Of a DNA stretch of 64,000 nucleotides, positions 1 to 12,070 are shown one piece after another. The notes under the pieces are model-generated. The model searched no databases and was not told the origin of the DNA. It saw only the letters and a list, made by a program, of their open reading frames with translations. The position numbers and the translations under genes are program-made. The stretch's first letter is position 1; each line of letters starts with the position of its first letter. The stretch comes from Hyaloperonospora brassicae (taxonomy: Eukaryota > Oomycota > Peronosporomycetes > Peronosporales > Peronosporaceae): NCBI GenBank assembly GCA_947650285.1, contig CANTFL010001217.1, positions 1-64,000 of the forward strand. Direction: 5' to 3'.

Positions 1-1874
1 TTGTTGAATACAATTCCACTGCGTCCGGTCGTAGTTGGGGGACTCTGGAGTGTCCTCGACGATTCTGGCCAAACGATACGGCGGCGAAACTCGGGAGTAC
101 GAGACGGACTTTTTGAAACATCGGGAGGCCAAGAAAACCCTACTCGAAGATAATTCAGCTCGTGACTGAATAATTAAATTGATCACCGATAATGTTGATC
201 AACCAAGACGTACGACGGTCGCCATGTGTATCTTTTATCTCAGTTTCTGCTGCGCGAATGTTATTCCTCTCTCAAATCGACCCATTGCACTTTGTGGCCT
301 CTCTTAGCCAAACTCCCGCATGAATCACGATCGGTGCATGATCACGGATCACGGTGTGGGATGATCTTCAGGGTAAATTACGATCGTGTTAGCGATCGTG
401 ATTGGACTCCGGCATTGAACATGAAAATGCCGCTACACCCTCTATAATTGAAATGCCTCCTCCAACTCGTACAAATTATATATTAATGTGACTGTTCAGC
501 GATTTCATATCATTGATTACGTCAATCGAACATACTCCACAATCTGTGATGTATGGCTTCGATCGTAGGTTGCCGATCACGAATAATGGATCGCGATCTC
601 GGATTTCGCATCGCCTTAACCTTATCGGTCCTTGATTGTACATCCCCACGAGTCAGATCATCCGATACTATCAATATCCTGATGCAACCAACGGTGGAGA
701 AATACCAATTGCGACATCGCTACCAACCAAAGTTGATCCGGACTAAGCCGAACACACACGATCCGTTCTTTATCACTATAAATTGATCACTTCTCTACAT
801 TTACACCTTCATCAGTGCAGATAGATTATACTGTTGCAGAAGAAGCGGGTGCTTCGTTACAACTAGAGGCAGTTTGTGGTCCGTCAAACGACCACAGACG
901 CATGTTTCAAATTAATTTGTTCGTCCGATACTCCAGCCATCGGTGCCATGCTGTTTGCCTAAAAAGTACAAACCGCATGCTACTATTGCCTGTTCTACAA
1001 ATTAAAAACTTGACGCTATAAGAAAAATTCGCTGTTTGTATTCGTCAGCAACATTCGTATCAATCAGGGATGTTATGATATAAGGAAGATCAATTAGTTT
1101 GTATTATCAATACCATACCGGGTAGTTGATACTTTGGCAGGCCGACGCACGAGCGTTATCCCTAAATTTGAAGTTCGATATCTCCTATTCCACAATATTC
1201 AAGAAATATTCTTGATGACGATATTTTGTCGAGCTTGACGGTGCCATCAAAATTCGTCTTAATGAAGATGGTGATTCGAAAGTAAACCTCAATGTATTCA
1301 ATCAAGGTATCCATGCCGAAGTCTTTACCTTGGGGTTTATTGTTTCCGACCCATATGACTTTACGCCGTATGATAACTTAAAGTGATCTTAATAATGTTT
1401 GAACAGCGATGATATGAATTAATGGATCTATCTAGTCAGCTAGACTCCAAGTAAATAAAGCGCGATACACACACTCACGCTAAACGCACCATTACTTCAT
1501 AGTCGACACTATGTGTAAGCCTGTGATGAGAATACTGTATTCATCAAAGGATTTGAGAAAGCTCGTGTAAAGAACGGTATGCTCCGCATACGCGTGACCA
1601 GACAATATCTGTGGAGTAGCAGGAGTGCTTGTACTCGGGGAAATCTTGAGCAAACTCGCACTCCTACAGTCCCCCAAAAGAACCGTAGAGAGGCGGTCCA
1701 TAGAATATTAACCTCGCTTATGCTAAGATTTAAAGGAATCTATCGATTGTCTCCAAGACATTGTAAAAGTGTAGTTGATTCCATAAAGTAATACCATACG
1801 GCTTCGTCGGTAAACCCCCACGGTCTTTAAACGCTGGTCCTTTTCGGCGTAGTCAGCAACCAGCCGCACACCAT
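1..1874. repeat. Long direct repeat, copy 1 (internal part of an LTR-type unit)
   Basis: This block is repeated at 3928-5801 with only about half a dozen differences that I can see (for example a 1-bp indel near 81/4009 and a G/A change near 1587/5516), so the two are more than 99% identical. The window starts inside the repeat. In copy 2 the block directly follows an LTR-like sequence, so it is probably the internal 5' part of an LTR element present in tandem. A short open stretch near 50-170 (+) reads like a charged helical peptide, but no family could be assigned. Other small frames in the block have no recognisable domain. Confidence 0.85.
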
Positions 1875-3503
1875 CAAATTGATTTCTGCGTTTTGGTAAA
1901 TATTAACATCGTAGCTCATAGTCGAAAAAGCTGAGTTCAGTGCGACGAGCCTTGACGATGTATGAACCTTAAGATAATTTGCATACCTCTTAAAGAATTT
2001 GGTCTTGACTCACGTAACTGTTTTTTGTTGCTCCTGATGATATATCGTTTCTCGTCGACCCAAAGATCAAAGTAACGGAAGAAGTTTTCATTTGTTCAAT
2101 AGTTGACTGTAGGGCACCAATCACTTTTTTCAATTCTATTTGCTAGAGAATTGTACTCGAACGGTCCATAGCCCTATCCCCTTCAGCGGAAATGAAGGTT
2201 AAATTTGAAACAGGTAAGCTTGTAAAAGTGAAGAAAATTGTAGTTTTAATCAAACACGCTTTATACGATGTACCGTGCAATTATGATTTTCCAATATGCT
2301 TGGCAGATTTGGTGTCATCTTAGAATTTACGTAGCTGAATAAATGATATCATCGATCATAAGTAAGCGTCAAATCATTAAAATGCCTACCGCATGCGATT
2401 TTTTAGGCCGTGTGAGAGCTTCTATTAGAGCTCAAAGGCTTGTTGGTGTTCTACCAGTTTTTCGAATTTTCAATTTTGAAACTGTCACTAGTGTTATCAC
2501 ACGATTTCCCAGTGTTATGGACTATAATACTGTGAGTTCAGCTGCCAGCGGCTGTTTCAAAAACCGGGCAGCGACGAAGGTTACTACCCGAATATGTTCA
2601 TTGAACTAGGACACAATAGTTCGCCTTTATGACAGCATTTATAATGAAAAGTTGAATGATAAGAAAGTAGAACGTTTTAATTAGCTCTAGATTTAATCGA
2701 GTGTTGATCTTAGAGAATGTGGCTGTAGTTTCGCAACCAAAATTTATAGGCCGGGGGGGGACAAATACGAAAACTTGACAAAACTTTTACATGACAAATT
2801 CAATACGCAAGCTTTGATGGAAACGGAAAAAATAACAGAGCCTTTATGCTTAACCTCTTCTTCTTCAAAGTTGACTTGGGAATCTATTGATTGTTCATTC
2901 TCGTTCTGAAATATTTTCCGCAAGACCTACGTGGTGTCACAGATAAGGCGATTGCTGCAATCTTTGTAAACGCATTGCGCGTCACGTCTATCGTTCAGTG
3001 GTGGTACTTGCTGATAACGAACCGGCACACAGCAATTATGCTCCGCGAAAAATTGTTTTCGATGAAAAGTCAAACATGTTTCAGTATGTCCAAGATTAAG
3101 AGCCACATGAAGTGAGCCCTCTCACTGGTCTTTGATTAAACTTGAGGATCTATTATCTCAATCCGTACAACCATAGTTGGCAAAAAAAAAGATTGTCACG
3201 ATATTGACCCGAAAGTTGGTTCGAAGTGATGTTTTCTTTAAACACTGACCACTACCTCGTACACAGATTGTAGCGATCAACAATTTTTTATCGACGACGG
3301 ATTAGCGGTGTATTGTCTGAGAAGGCCGACCTCCTCACATGCCTACCTTTCATGATATACGCGCATTGTAACCCAAGAAAAGCGGTAATTGCAAGGATCG
3401 AAACATTAAGATCTATAGAGATCTCGAATCAGACGCAGACATCCGGAAAAAATGTACGACTGTTGGCATTCGATGACGTATCTTGTTTTTACCCATAACT
3501 CTG
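1875..3503. other. Degenerate spacer of the tandem unit
   Basis: No coding region, RNA gene or recognisable transposon domain could be supported here. Short frames (2343-2609 +, 2891-3115 +) have no family motif. A run of G occurs near 2753-2760. The segment is what separates repeat copy 1 from the LTR-like block, so it is probably the internal 3' part of the same decayed element. Confidence 0.5.
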
Positions 3504-3943
3504 ATTTTTACCCAAACTTTTGAGTTAACGAGGGGTCTATCCACAGCAAGATGTAACCCGGGATGTGTGACCTGGTAGTGAGCAGCTACGACGCTTGTGT
3601 TTCGTACCGGTTATGTATAGGTGTAATTACGTTGTATGTCATTGACACCAATAATTGAATAATGCGAGTTCATCCTTATCTATAATATTCTCCAATGTCT
3701 TCGTGGTGGCATTCTGAGTAAATACTGAAGGCATATTAACTTTCGAGAACATGATCGGCACCGCTCCACGTACTGATCACTGCAGCCCGTTACATCAACC
3801 AATTGTACCATTAATCACTGCTAGACGTGCCCAATTGGTGCTGAACATCGATCTTAATTCGGAGTTTGAATTCGGATGTAGTCTAGTGAGATCAAGAGAG
3901 ATTGATTAAATTAGGAGATTTAATTATTTGTTGAATACAATTC
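3504..3943 (+). repeat. LTR-like repeat (+), inverted partner at 17572-18018
   Basis: This 440-bp block matches the reverse complement of 17572-18018 from its start (TGATTTTTACCC) to its end (TTCCACT). It contains a TGTAAC motif at 3552, a CCCGTTACA motif at 3787-3795 and a segment resembling the core shared by the LTRs of Ty3/Gypsy copies A-D (CTGCTAGACGTGCCCAAT here; CTGCTAGACGCGCGCAAT there). It is therefore probably an LTR of a related family. Exact ends are uncertain and no target-site duplication was found. Confidence 0.6.
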
Positions 3944-5801
3944 CACTGCGTCCGGTCGTAGTTGGGGGACTCTGGAGTGTCCTCGACGATTCTGGCCAAA
4001 CGATACAGCGGCGAAACTCGAGGAGTACGAGACGGACTTTTTGAAACATCGGGAGGCCAAGAAAACCCTACTCGAAGATAATTCAGCTCGTGACTGAATA
4101 ATTAAATTGATCACTGATAATGTTGATCAACCAAGACGTACGACGGTCGCCATGTGTATCTTTTATCTCAGTTTCTGCTGCGCGAATGTTATTCCTCTCT
4201 CAAATCGACCCATTGCACTTTGTGGCCTCTCTTAGCCAAACTCCCGCATGAATCACGATCGGTGCATGATCACGGATCACGGTGTGGGATGATCTTCAGG
4301 GTAAATTACGATCGTGTTAGCGATCGTGATTGGACTCCGGCATTGAACATGAAAATGCCGCTACACCCTCTATAATTGAAATGCCTCCTCCAACTCGTAC
4401 AAATTATATATTAATGTGACTGTTCAGCGATTTCATATCATTGATTACGTCAATCGAACATACTCCACAATCTGTGATGTATGGCTTCGATCGTAGGTTG
4501 CCGATCACGAATAATGGATCGCGATCTCGGATTTCGCATCGCCTTAACCTTATCGGTCCTTGATTGTACATCCCCACGAGTCAGATCATCCGATACTATC
4601 AATATCCTGATGCAACCAACGGTGGAGAAATACCAATTGCGACATCGCTACCAACCAAAGTTGATCCGGACTAAGCCGAACACACACGATCCGTTCTTTA
4701 TCACTATAAATTGATCACTTCTCTACATTTACACCTTCATCAGTGCAGATAGATTATACTGTTGCAGAAGAAGCGGGTGCTTCGTTACAACTAGAGGCAG
4801 TTTGTGGTCCGTCAAACGACCACAGACGCATGTTTCAAATTAATTTGTTCGTCCGATACTCCAGCCATCGGTGCCATGCTGTTTGCCTAAAAAGTACAAA
4901 CCGCATGCTACTATTGCCTGTTCTACAAATTAAAAACTTGACGCTATAAGAAAAATTCGCTGTTTGTATTCGTCAGCAACATTCGTATCAATTAGGGATG
5001 TTATGATATAAGGAAGATCAATTAGTTTGTATTATCAATACCATACCGGGTAGTTGATACTTTGGCAGGCCGACGCACGAGCGTTATCCCTAAATTTGAA
5101 GTTCGATATCTCCTATTCCACAATATTCAAGAAATATTCTTGATGACGATATTTTGTCGAGCTTGACGGTGCCATCAAAATTCGTCTTAATGAAGATGGT
5201 GATTCGAAAGTAAACCTCAATGTATTCAATCAAGGTATCCATGCCGAAGTCTTTACCTTGGGGTTTATTGTTTCCGACCCATATGACTTTACGCCGTATG
5301 ATAACTTAAAGTGATCTTAATAATGTTTGAACAGCGATGATATGAATTAATGGATCTATCTAGTCAGCTAGACTCCAAGTAAATAAAGCGCGATACACAC
5401 ACTCACGCTAAACGCACCATTACTTCATAGTCGACACTATGTGTAAGCCTGTGATGAGAATACTGTATTCATCAAAGGATTTGAGAAAGCTCGTGTAAAG
5501 AACGGTATGCTCCGCGTACGCGTGACCAGACAATATCTGTGGAGTAGCAGGAGTGCTTGTACTCGGGGAAATCTTGAGCAAACTCGCACTCCTACAGTCC
5601 CCCAAAAGAACCGTAGAGAGGCGGTCCATAGAATATTAACCTCGCTTATGCTAAGATTTAAAGGAATCTATCGATTGTCTCCAAGACATTGTAAAAGTGT
5701 AGTTGATTCCATAAAGTAATACCATACGGCTTCGTCGGTAAACCCCCACGGTCTTTAAACGCTGGTCCTTTTTGGCGTACTTCAGCAACCAGCCGTACAA
5801 C
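3928..5801. repeat. Long direct repeat, copy 2
   Basis: Near-identical to 1-1874 (offset 3927/3928). Similarity stops at about 5801, where copy 1 continues into the spacer 1875-3503 while this copy runs into a decayed Ty3/Gypsy pol region. The near identity means a recent duplication, unequal exchange between LTRs, or an assembly effect; the abrupt end suggests later truncation or insertion. Confidence 0.85.
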
Positions 5802-6102
5802 AAAAAATACAACCCGTACGGTCCGAGCGTACTAGGATCTCTATTAATTTTTTTAGAGTGAACATAATATTTATAATTTGACGATCGGAACTAGAAAGGC
5901 TCTAGTATATGTGATGAAATCACATTTGTATCTCCGATTCATATTCAGGATTGGGTGATGAGTATTCCCGACCGCCTGTTAGGATCGAGCAAGATCTTGC
6001 GACAGGGAGTCGCGTGAATATTAGAAGGATTATTCCCGGTAAATAGTATAAGATAATTAAAGCGGAGGAAATATCAAAAAGCAATGACCACTATTGACCA
6101 CT

Positions 6103-6900
6103 ATTTCTTTCAGACTCCGGTGCAGATATGCTGATCATCGACACAACCTTTTCTCGTGATGTAAGATTTGTGATTGGCAAATGCATAACTCAAGAATGTA
6201 TAGGAATAGGAGAAATGCCCACGTGACAATGGGGCGGGAAAAGATCAAGATCACATTGAACAATTGCTGTTGCATTAATTAAACGTATGGTAGGCGATAT
6301 AGTCGTCCAAGAAACCAAATTGAGTATGAACGGTATGTACCCAGCGGAAAAAAAGTTTATATCTAGCCGACAAAATCTTATTCCTACCAGACGAAGTTCA
6401 TGTTGGTCTGGCAGGTCTAGGACCGCCTTACCGGTCGACGATAGAAGCGTTAAAGCTGAACGATCATTATTTAACTATCTCTAATGGAAGATCGAGAAAG
6501 GTCAACGTTGGGATCATCCCTACAAAACATTAATTGTAGGTGCGGCGAGACGCGGAATAGGTGACGACTGTGACTGCAGGGCCTAACAAGATCAAAGTAC
6601 CTGTTATTTACCTACCTCATTATTAGCGATATCAGTTGAAATTCAGAAGCCCTGATGGCCTTGTAGATGACAGCCAACATGGTGCTCCAATCACCAGGAT
6701 ATGTATCGGTCTGATCACGTCGGTAAAAGAAGTGGCAAACGTTAAAGAAATAAATTAAACGATCTACCGGAAGAGGAAACAAGATCCCTGGTTGATGATT
6801 CTTCGTTTTCTACACCGACTAAAGTCTTACCTCTCCCGAAAGAAGGTAAAAGTAAGGAGGACTTTTTATCGGAAATGCTTACAGTGTGATCTGACGGATT
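6103..6900 (+). pseudogene. Retropepsin and pol linker remnant (second Gypsy family)
   Basis: The + frame reads LSDSGADMLIID, which has the aspartic protease signature D-S-G-A, and goes on to ECIGIGEMPT-like and KITLNNC-like segments known from the protease/linker part of oomycete Ty3/Gypsy polyproteins. The continuing frame shifts around 6230-6400 and 6480-6740, where phrases such as LPDEVHVGLAG and PYRSTIEAL can be read in other frames. The catalytic Asp is kept, but stops and frameshifts make it a pseudogene. Confidence 0.6.
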
Positions 6901-7649
6901 GTGGCGATAGATAATGACGTTTAAGATCAAAGTGCGCTCGTATGCCACCCCATCGTGGAAGACCGACTATTTACAGAATCACCGTTTAGGGTCAATGCGA
7001 TCAAGAGACTCGTCGACGGCGATCGTGTACAATATCAATCTTGAAAGCGAAATACATGTCGGATAGGAAAAAGGTCAAGAAGGAAATATGATGAGACAAT
7101 CGGTAAGCTACAAGAACGGACCGGTAAGCAGCTAGACGATATTAGGGATAAAGATTTTGGGTCTCAAAAACGTTTCGTTTCAACGGTTGATAAGGCTACG
7201 GACACGAGCATAGATAAGGGGACCATCGAAGCTGAGTCACACGCCACATCGGTATATTACCACGAAGTGTAAAATAATATGCAGAAGATGTGGATCGGCA
7301 TTGAGCGGCCATTACTTGAAGTGGTTTCTCCCAATAAGGAAGTGACTGTCGATAAAATCGTAGTGGATACACTGGGGTGCCCTTGATTTTGAAGTAGGAT
7401 TGATTAATTCAACGGATCGAGAAGAATCGCCACTTACTCATAAGCATAGGGAACGCACTTTCCCGGCCGCGCGTTGGTCATTTTGCGTCATTGGAGTCGG
7501 AGGAGCAAAATTGATCGCGCAAACGGCTGTCCGTATCTTCAACATTTCAAGAGAAGTCATTCAATCTGGTCAAAGGATTATTAATACCCAATATCATCCG
7601 TCCCTCTTCTTCTTCAAGGGATTCGCAATAAGTTTGATCATTGCAGAAT

Positions 7650-8095
7650 ATGGTGAAGATATACGGTTTCGCATCGACTACAGGTGGGTGATCCATTTGA
7701 CAAGCTTGATGGTATACATCATGCTTCTAATCAGCATATTGTTCCAGAACATGTAGAAAGCTATGCGGTAGTGTTCGAAGAATGTGTTAAGTCAATTCTA
7801 GGTAGAGGAAATGATGGCGCGTGAGGGAGCGATCTAGGCCTATATTCTGCCATCAGGCCAAATGATTGGTTAAGGATGTCTTTCGGTTTAAAGAACGGTC
7901 CACGAATTTATCAACTCCTGAACGCCAACGCTTTATACGGATACTTGAAGATTAGAGTAGATCGGGACTCGATTGATCCCCGGAAGATATGGTTGATGGA
8001 TTTATTAACTGTAAGGAGCGGCAGAAAAATATCTGAGACACTTGGTTTTGGTCGGACATCGTATATTGACGATATATTGATTCCTGCCACATCTT
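7650..8095 (+). pseudogene. Reverse transcriptase remnant (second Gypsy family)
   Basis: The + strand encodes DYRWVI (7678 on) and SLMVYIMLL near 7705, then after broken frames MSFGLKNGPRIYQ at 7876 and the catalytic box YIDD at 8062-8073. These correspond to Ty3/Gypsy RT blocks (MPFGLKNAPxxYQ, then YxDD). A stop at 7756 and frame changes before 7876 separate the parts. The catalytic Asp pair is intact but the gene is not open. Confidence 0.75.
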
Positions 8096-8305
8096 AGAAG
8101 TCACTGATAAGGAGGTGGAACAACAGTAAGAAGTCTGAGATATGTGTAATCTGTCAATTAGCTTAGCTAAACGTTTCAGGAGAAGTCGTAAGGTGTAATA
8201 TCCGGGTCATCAGGTACCACAGGCAGGTTCGGAGAATAATTCGAAGAACTTAAGATCGGTGGTAAACATCTCGTTTCCCCAAGGTAAAGACTGATTAAAT
8301 TATTT

Positions 8306-8850
8306 TTGGAAAGTGTGAATTACTCCAGTAAATTTATTAAAGACGTTTCAAATTATGCGTCCTTGTTTTATGAGTTGCAAAGTGAACTTCGCGATATTAG
8401 CCGCTCGTGCTATGTATCGGCATTAGTACCGGATGCTGAACCGCATAGCGATCACGATCGTGAGAGTGTTTCAACGCGATTTATAAAAGACCACAAGAAG
8501 CGATCAGGATTCTGAAGGAGATGTCGTTATGAGAAAGAGATGATTGTCTTCGCTTTACTCGACAACAATATAGCTATAACGCTATTGTTGAAACATATGG
8601 ACCCAGATCGACCTCTAGTGGTCGTGGTGTTTGCAAAAAATCGGGCGGTATCGGCCAAATTATTGCCGGAACAGAATGGGGTATGTTGGCCTATCAATTG
8701 CTTTGGTCGCACATCTAATCTTAATGAAGTTAAGTACGGGATGATTGAAAGAAATTTTTTGGCTCTTCTCCAGATGCTGGGTATTTGTTACACTATGCGA
8801 GTGTCACGCGACATTACGTTGCTCAAGCGGTATGTGACCTTGCTCTAGCT
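8306..8850 (+). pseudogene. RNase H-like and tether remnant (second Gypsy family)
   Basis: The frame at 8306-8515 carries FIKDVSNYASLFYEL, which corresponds to the SKFI..FA..A..LYEL segment after Ty3/Gypsy RT. The frame at 8540-8848 carries HMDPDRPLVVVVFA, VSAKLLPEQNGV and LNEVKYGMIE, which match the RNase H domain (DPDRP, VSA.L.Q, LNEVNYG..EKE). The two pieces are in different frames and stops separate them. Confidence 0.7.
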
Positions 8851-10199
8851 GATAAAATCTCCCTGCCTTAATGGAAGGTTAGGGATATGAGCCGAATTGT
8901 TGCTAAACTGGACGGTATAAATCTATCGTTCAGAAAAGGGAGGAGATGAGATAGTCGGCTAATAGACGGCGAGTGTGACTCCGCGTGAAAAAATGGATGA
9001 GGTATTAGTCGCGATCGCGCCGAACAAACAAACCGGACATACGATAAGCATGCCACCACTCACGGTGGGAGCAGACGAAAGACTTTTGGTCACCAGGTTC
9101 GACGAATCGGCTGGCATTAAAAGGAAGGGCGTTTCATACAGTGCGATCATATAGAAGATGACAGAGTGGACGATCGTGGCTGTCACTTTAGACTTAACCG
9201 CTGATCTTACCATGAATGAGGCGGAAAGTATACGATTGCTACTCAGCTATGATCTGCTTGCAAATCGGTCCCGAGGACGAGAAATAATTGGCGGTAATTC
9301 TAATTTAGTGACCAGGTAGATGCGTGGTAGGATCGACTGCAAAGATACTGCTTTAAATTACTGCTCTGGAAAGCTATGGAGAAAATCAGATCGTGGCTAA
9401 TCCACGACTTTCAACACGTGAATAGAGATTGGAACTAGAGTGCGGACGATTTAGCGAGAAAGGCTCTACAGAGGTAGAAAGGTTCGATCGTGGCTTTCGG
9501 CCAAGTAGGTTATAAACTGATCGGCTAAACCGACTAAATGAGCTGATGATGCCTATCCTAGCCGACTTAATGGTTAAGGTGGCGAAAATAACTTGATTCG
9601 CAGTGAGAAGGCGCAATCAGCCCCGAATCTTGCAAAATGATATCTTGCAGCAAATGCGGACCGATCGTATAAAGCAGACGAAAGAAGAAGAGTGTTAAAA
9701 ATCGGACTTGAAGTCATATCTGATCCGGGACGTGGCCAAGCTTAAGGCATAGGAATTGAAGGTGTATGTCTTTACTGTATTAGACTATAAAGTGGATCGA
9801 ATTGGATTGGTTTTTCTGTCTCGATCATCAGCATAATCGGAATGTCTTGTAAGTTGTTTTATTATTTCTGGAGTTGTTGCAGCAATAATTGCGACATCAT
9901 TACCACGCAAGCTTAATCTGTGGGTACCAATGAATAGGATGTACTTATCACTGGATCAGGAAGGATTTTCACAGGCGACAATGTGCCCAAAGTACATTGA
10001 TAGTAGGATAAACGTGTGGACTGTGAGAAAAGCAACGGTCGCTTTTACGATCGTGACGGATCCACAGGAAAATACGTGCGTTTGCCCCTTTCAAAATTGG
10101 CTATGAGTCGTATGACATTGCTTCTAAGATCATTTGAAGGAAAAAAAGCAGATGTTATGAGTCGGTCTATTCTCATTCCATGTGAGCGCAAAATCCAGT

Positions 10200-10560
10200 T
10201 CGCCTCTTACTGCCTAGACAATACTATTCGATTACAAAAAATGCATGTTTCGGTGGTTCGGTGCGAGCGAAGCGATACGTTATACATGAGAGACCAGTTT
10301 AATGTCAAAACAATTTAGAGCATTCAACAAGATCGCAGAGCAAAAGCAGAGGGTCACAATGACGTACAGTCCGCACTCGAATGGAAAAGCGCAACGTATG
10401 GTAAAAGTTCAGACACAAGCAATTAGAACGTATGTCACGGACTAGAACCAGAAGGAGGCACAAATACGCAGAATGACTGAATTTTAAAAAATTAATACAG
10501 CGCGAGATCGTATCCGCGTTGATATATCGTCGTTTCACCTCATTTTTGTGTGCTGGAGCG
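10200..10560 (+). pseudogene. Integrase core remnant (second Gypsy family)
   Basis: Near 10358-10440 the + frame reads TYSPHSNGKAQRMVKV and AIRTYVTD, corresponding to the integrase segment around the catalytic Glu (RPQxNGQxER...xxxRxYV). At the Glu position (QxER) the sequence has AQRM, so the catalytic Glu appears lost. Downstream INTARDRIRVDISSFHLI matches the NxxxDxTRxxTPFYL segment. The frame then runs into the LTR-like insert. Confidence 0.6.
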
Positions 10561-11480
10561 GCGGTCGCTCGTTTGGATAGCCTATCTCAACTCTCCATTA
10601 GCGTCCGGACGACCACGACCCAATACCGGAGGGAAAACTCCGATTCCGTGCTGTATACTTTGCTCGCCTTGTGTACCCGTCGGTAGGGCGGCTTGCTCTC
10701 TTCAAGGTGGACTCGAGTTGGTGCCGAACTAAACTGAGCGTGAGATTGGGGCTATCGCGTGGAAATCTTTACCCGATTGTATTTAGTATGAGTGGGCCTT
10801 TATATGAGCTGCCATAATCGGGTTTAAATTGCCTTGCGCATTGGTGATGACCGATTTGCGTGCCTACTGACCTCATGAATCGTCACGAGATCGTAAACCT
10901 TTTGATTTATTTGTTTGCTGCGTACAATCACAGTTGGGTTTGTTTGAGATTCCGTGATCCCTAGTCAAATATTACAGGAATATCATTTGACTTAAGTATT
11001 TTAATTTTTCCGACGTCGGGGAGCCAATAATTCAATTCGGAGGAGAAGTCGACACTTGTACTTGGAAGCAAATTAAACTCTAAGTAATCTCAAAAACTGA
11101 TACATTACTAGGACTATCTGTATGACGGACATCCGGGGCCACGGGTCTCGCTTTCCAAAATATCCTCGCCTTGTCTAAATGTGACCCATTTGGGGTACGG
11201 TTATTTTTGTGCCTTGGCGTTATTATTATCAGAAATGTAAACTGATAGCTTCAGGATCACGATATCGTGTTTCGATAGTGATATCATGTTTCGATTGCGG
11301 CCTTATTTAGGATCCATAGTCAGTTACGTATTCATTCTAATATAAATCATATTTCCGTCCTTGCCATCAACGATTCGCGATCTGTTAAGTTTGGGTACAC
11401 GTTTGTAAGACATGTTCCAGCTCGTATCCTCCACTCAGAGCCCTCTCGAACTTCACTGACGCTAGCGATCCGTGCGGTCC
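10550..11480. repeat. LTR-like insert splitting the integrase
   Basis: This block interrupts the second-family integrase: the protein similarity stops near 10560 and resumes with HGWDSRSTLKA near 11510. Its first 550 bp are similar to 14170-14750, including CACCTTGTGTACCCGTCGGTAG-like sequence (10670 region and 14290 region), GAGAAGTCGACNC and TTGCAAATTAAAT-like parts. It is probably an LTR or solo LTR of a third element. Ends and target duplication were not resolved. Confidence 0.5.
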
Positions 11481-12066
11481 AAGCCCAAATCAACATTCAA
11501 ATTTTGTGAACGCTTTGCCACACACGGTTGGGATTCAAGATCGACCTTGAAAGCAACCTTGCCTATAGGATGTTCTAGACGTCAAGATCAATATTCAAGC
11601 ATATCGCGATACATTATACAGCGTCAATATCAACGTGCAAGGGCGGTGGTCAATGATCATTTCAAGATCGCAATCCAATATCGAGCGGATCGCCATAATG
11701 AAACTCGTGACCTGCTGGACATCGATCGCGGATATCAAGTATGACTTTACCTCAATTGAGTTAAGGAAAAATATTCGCGAAAGTTAGCTCGTATCTAAAT
11801 CTTTCCTTCTATGTGTGACTAATAATTGTAGAGAGATTGCGGTGCAGTTGGGGATCGCAGGTACATCCTGCCGATTATTCCCCGTGGTGCACGTATTTAA
11901 GCTCAAACAAGTAAATACGTTTCTGGAACGCCTCACGAGCGGTTAGAGATAAACGAATCATATTGAGTAAATTTTGGGTCGAAGCACTGTTTCCATAATA
12001 TATCTGGTAAGGTGGTCGATCTGGAGTTACGCAATCATACGAGGTGGGATAGGGATAAATATACAT
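11472..12066 (+). pseudogene. Integrase C-terminal remnant (second Gypsy family)
   Basis: The + frame 11472-11744 reads THGWDSRSTLKATL, IIQRQYQRARAVVND and YRADRHNETR, which match the segment after the integrase core of oomycete Ty3/Gypsy elements (HGWDxRSTLEA...IQRQYQxARAxVN...RADRHNE). At 11872-11950 the frame FPVVHVFKLKQVNTF matches the end of the C-terminal domain (LFPVVHVSKLKPV). The middle is lost and stops follow. Confidence 0.7.
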
Positions 12067-12070
12067 GTTT

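Larger units (their letters stand above)
5802..12070 (+). mobile_element. Decayed Ty3/Gypsy element, second family
   Basis: In order on the + strand there are remnants of a retropepsin (6103 on), reverse transcriptase (7650-8095), RNase H (8306-8850), integrase core (10200-10560) and integrase C-terminal part (11472-12066). The protein motifs fit a Ty3/Gypsy lineage common in oomycetes and differ clearly from copies A-D. The reading frame is broken by many stops and frameshifts, and an LTR-like insert of about 0.9 kb splits the integrase. No gag or own LTRs were recognised. The stretch is rich in GATC/CGATCG words. It is an old, inactive copy. Confidence 0.75.
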
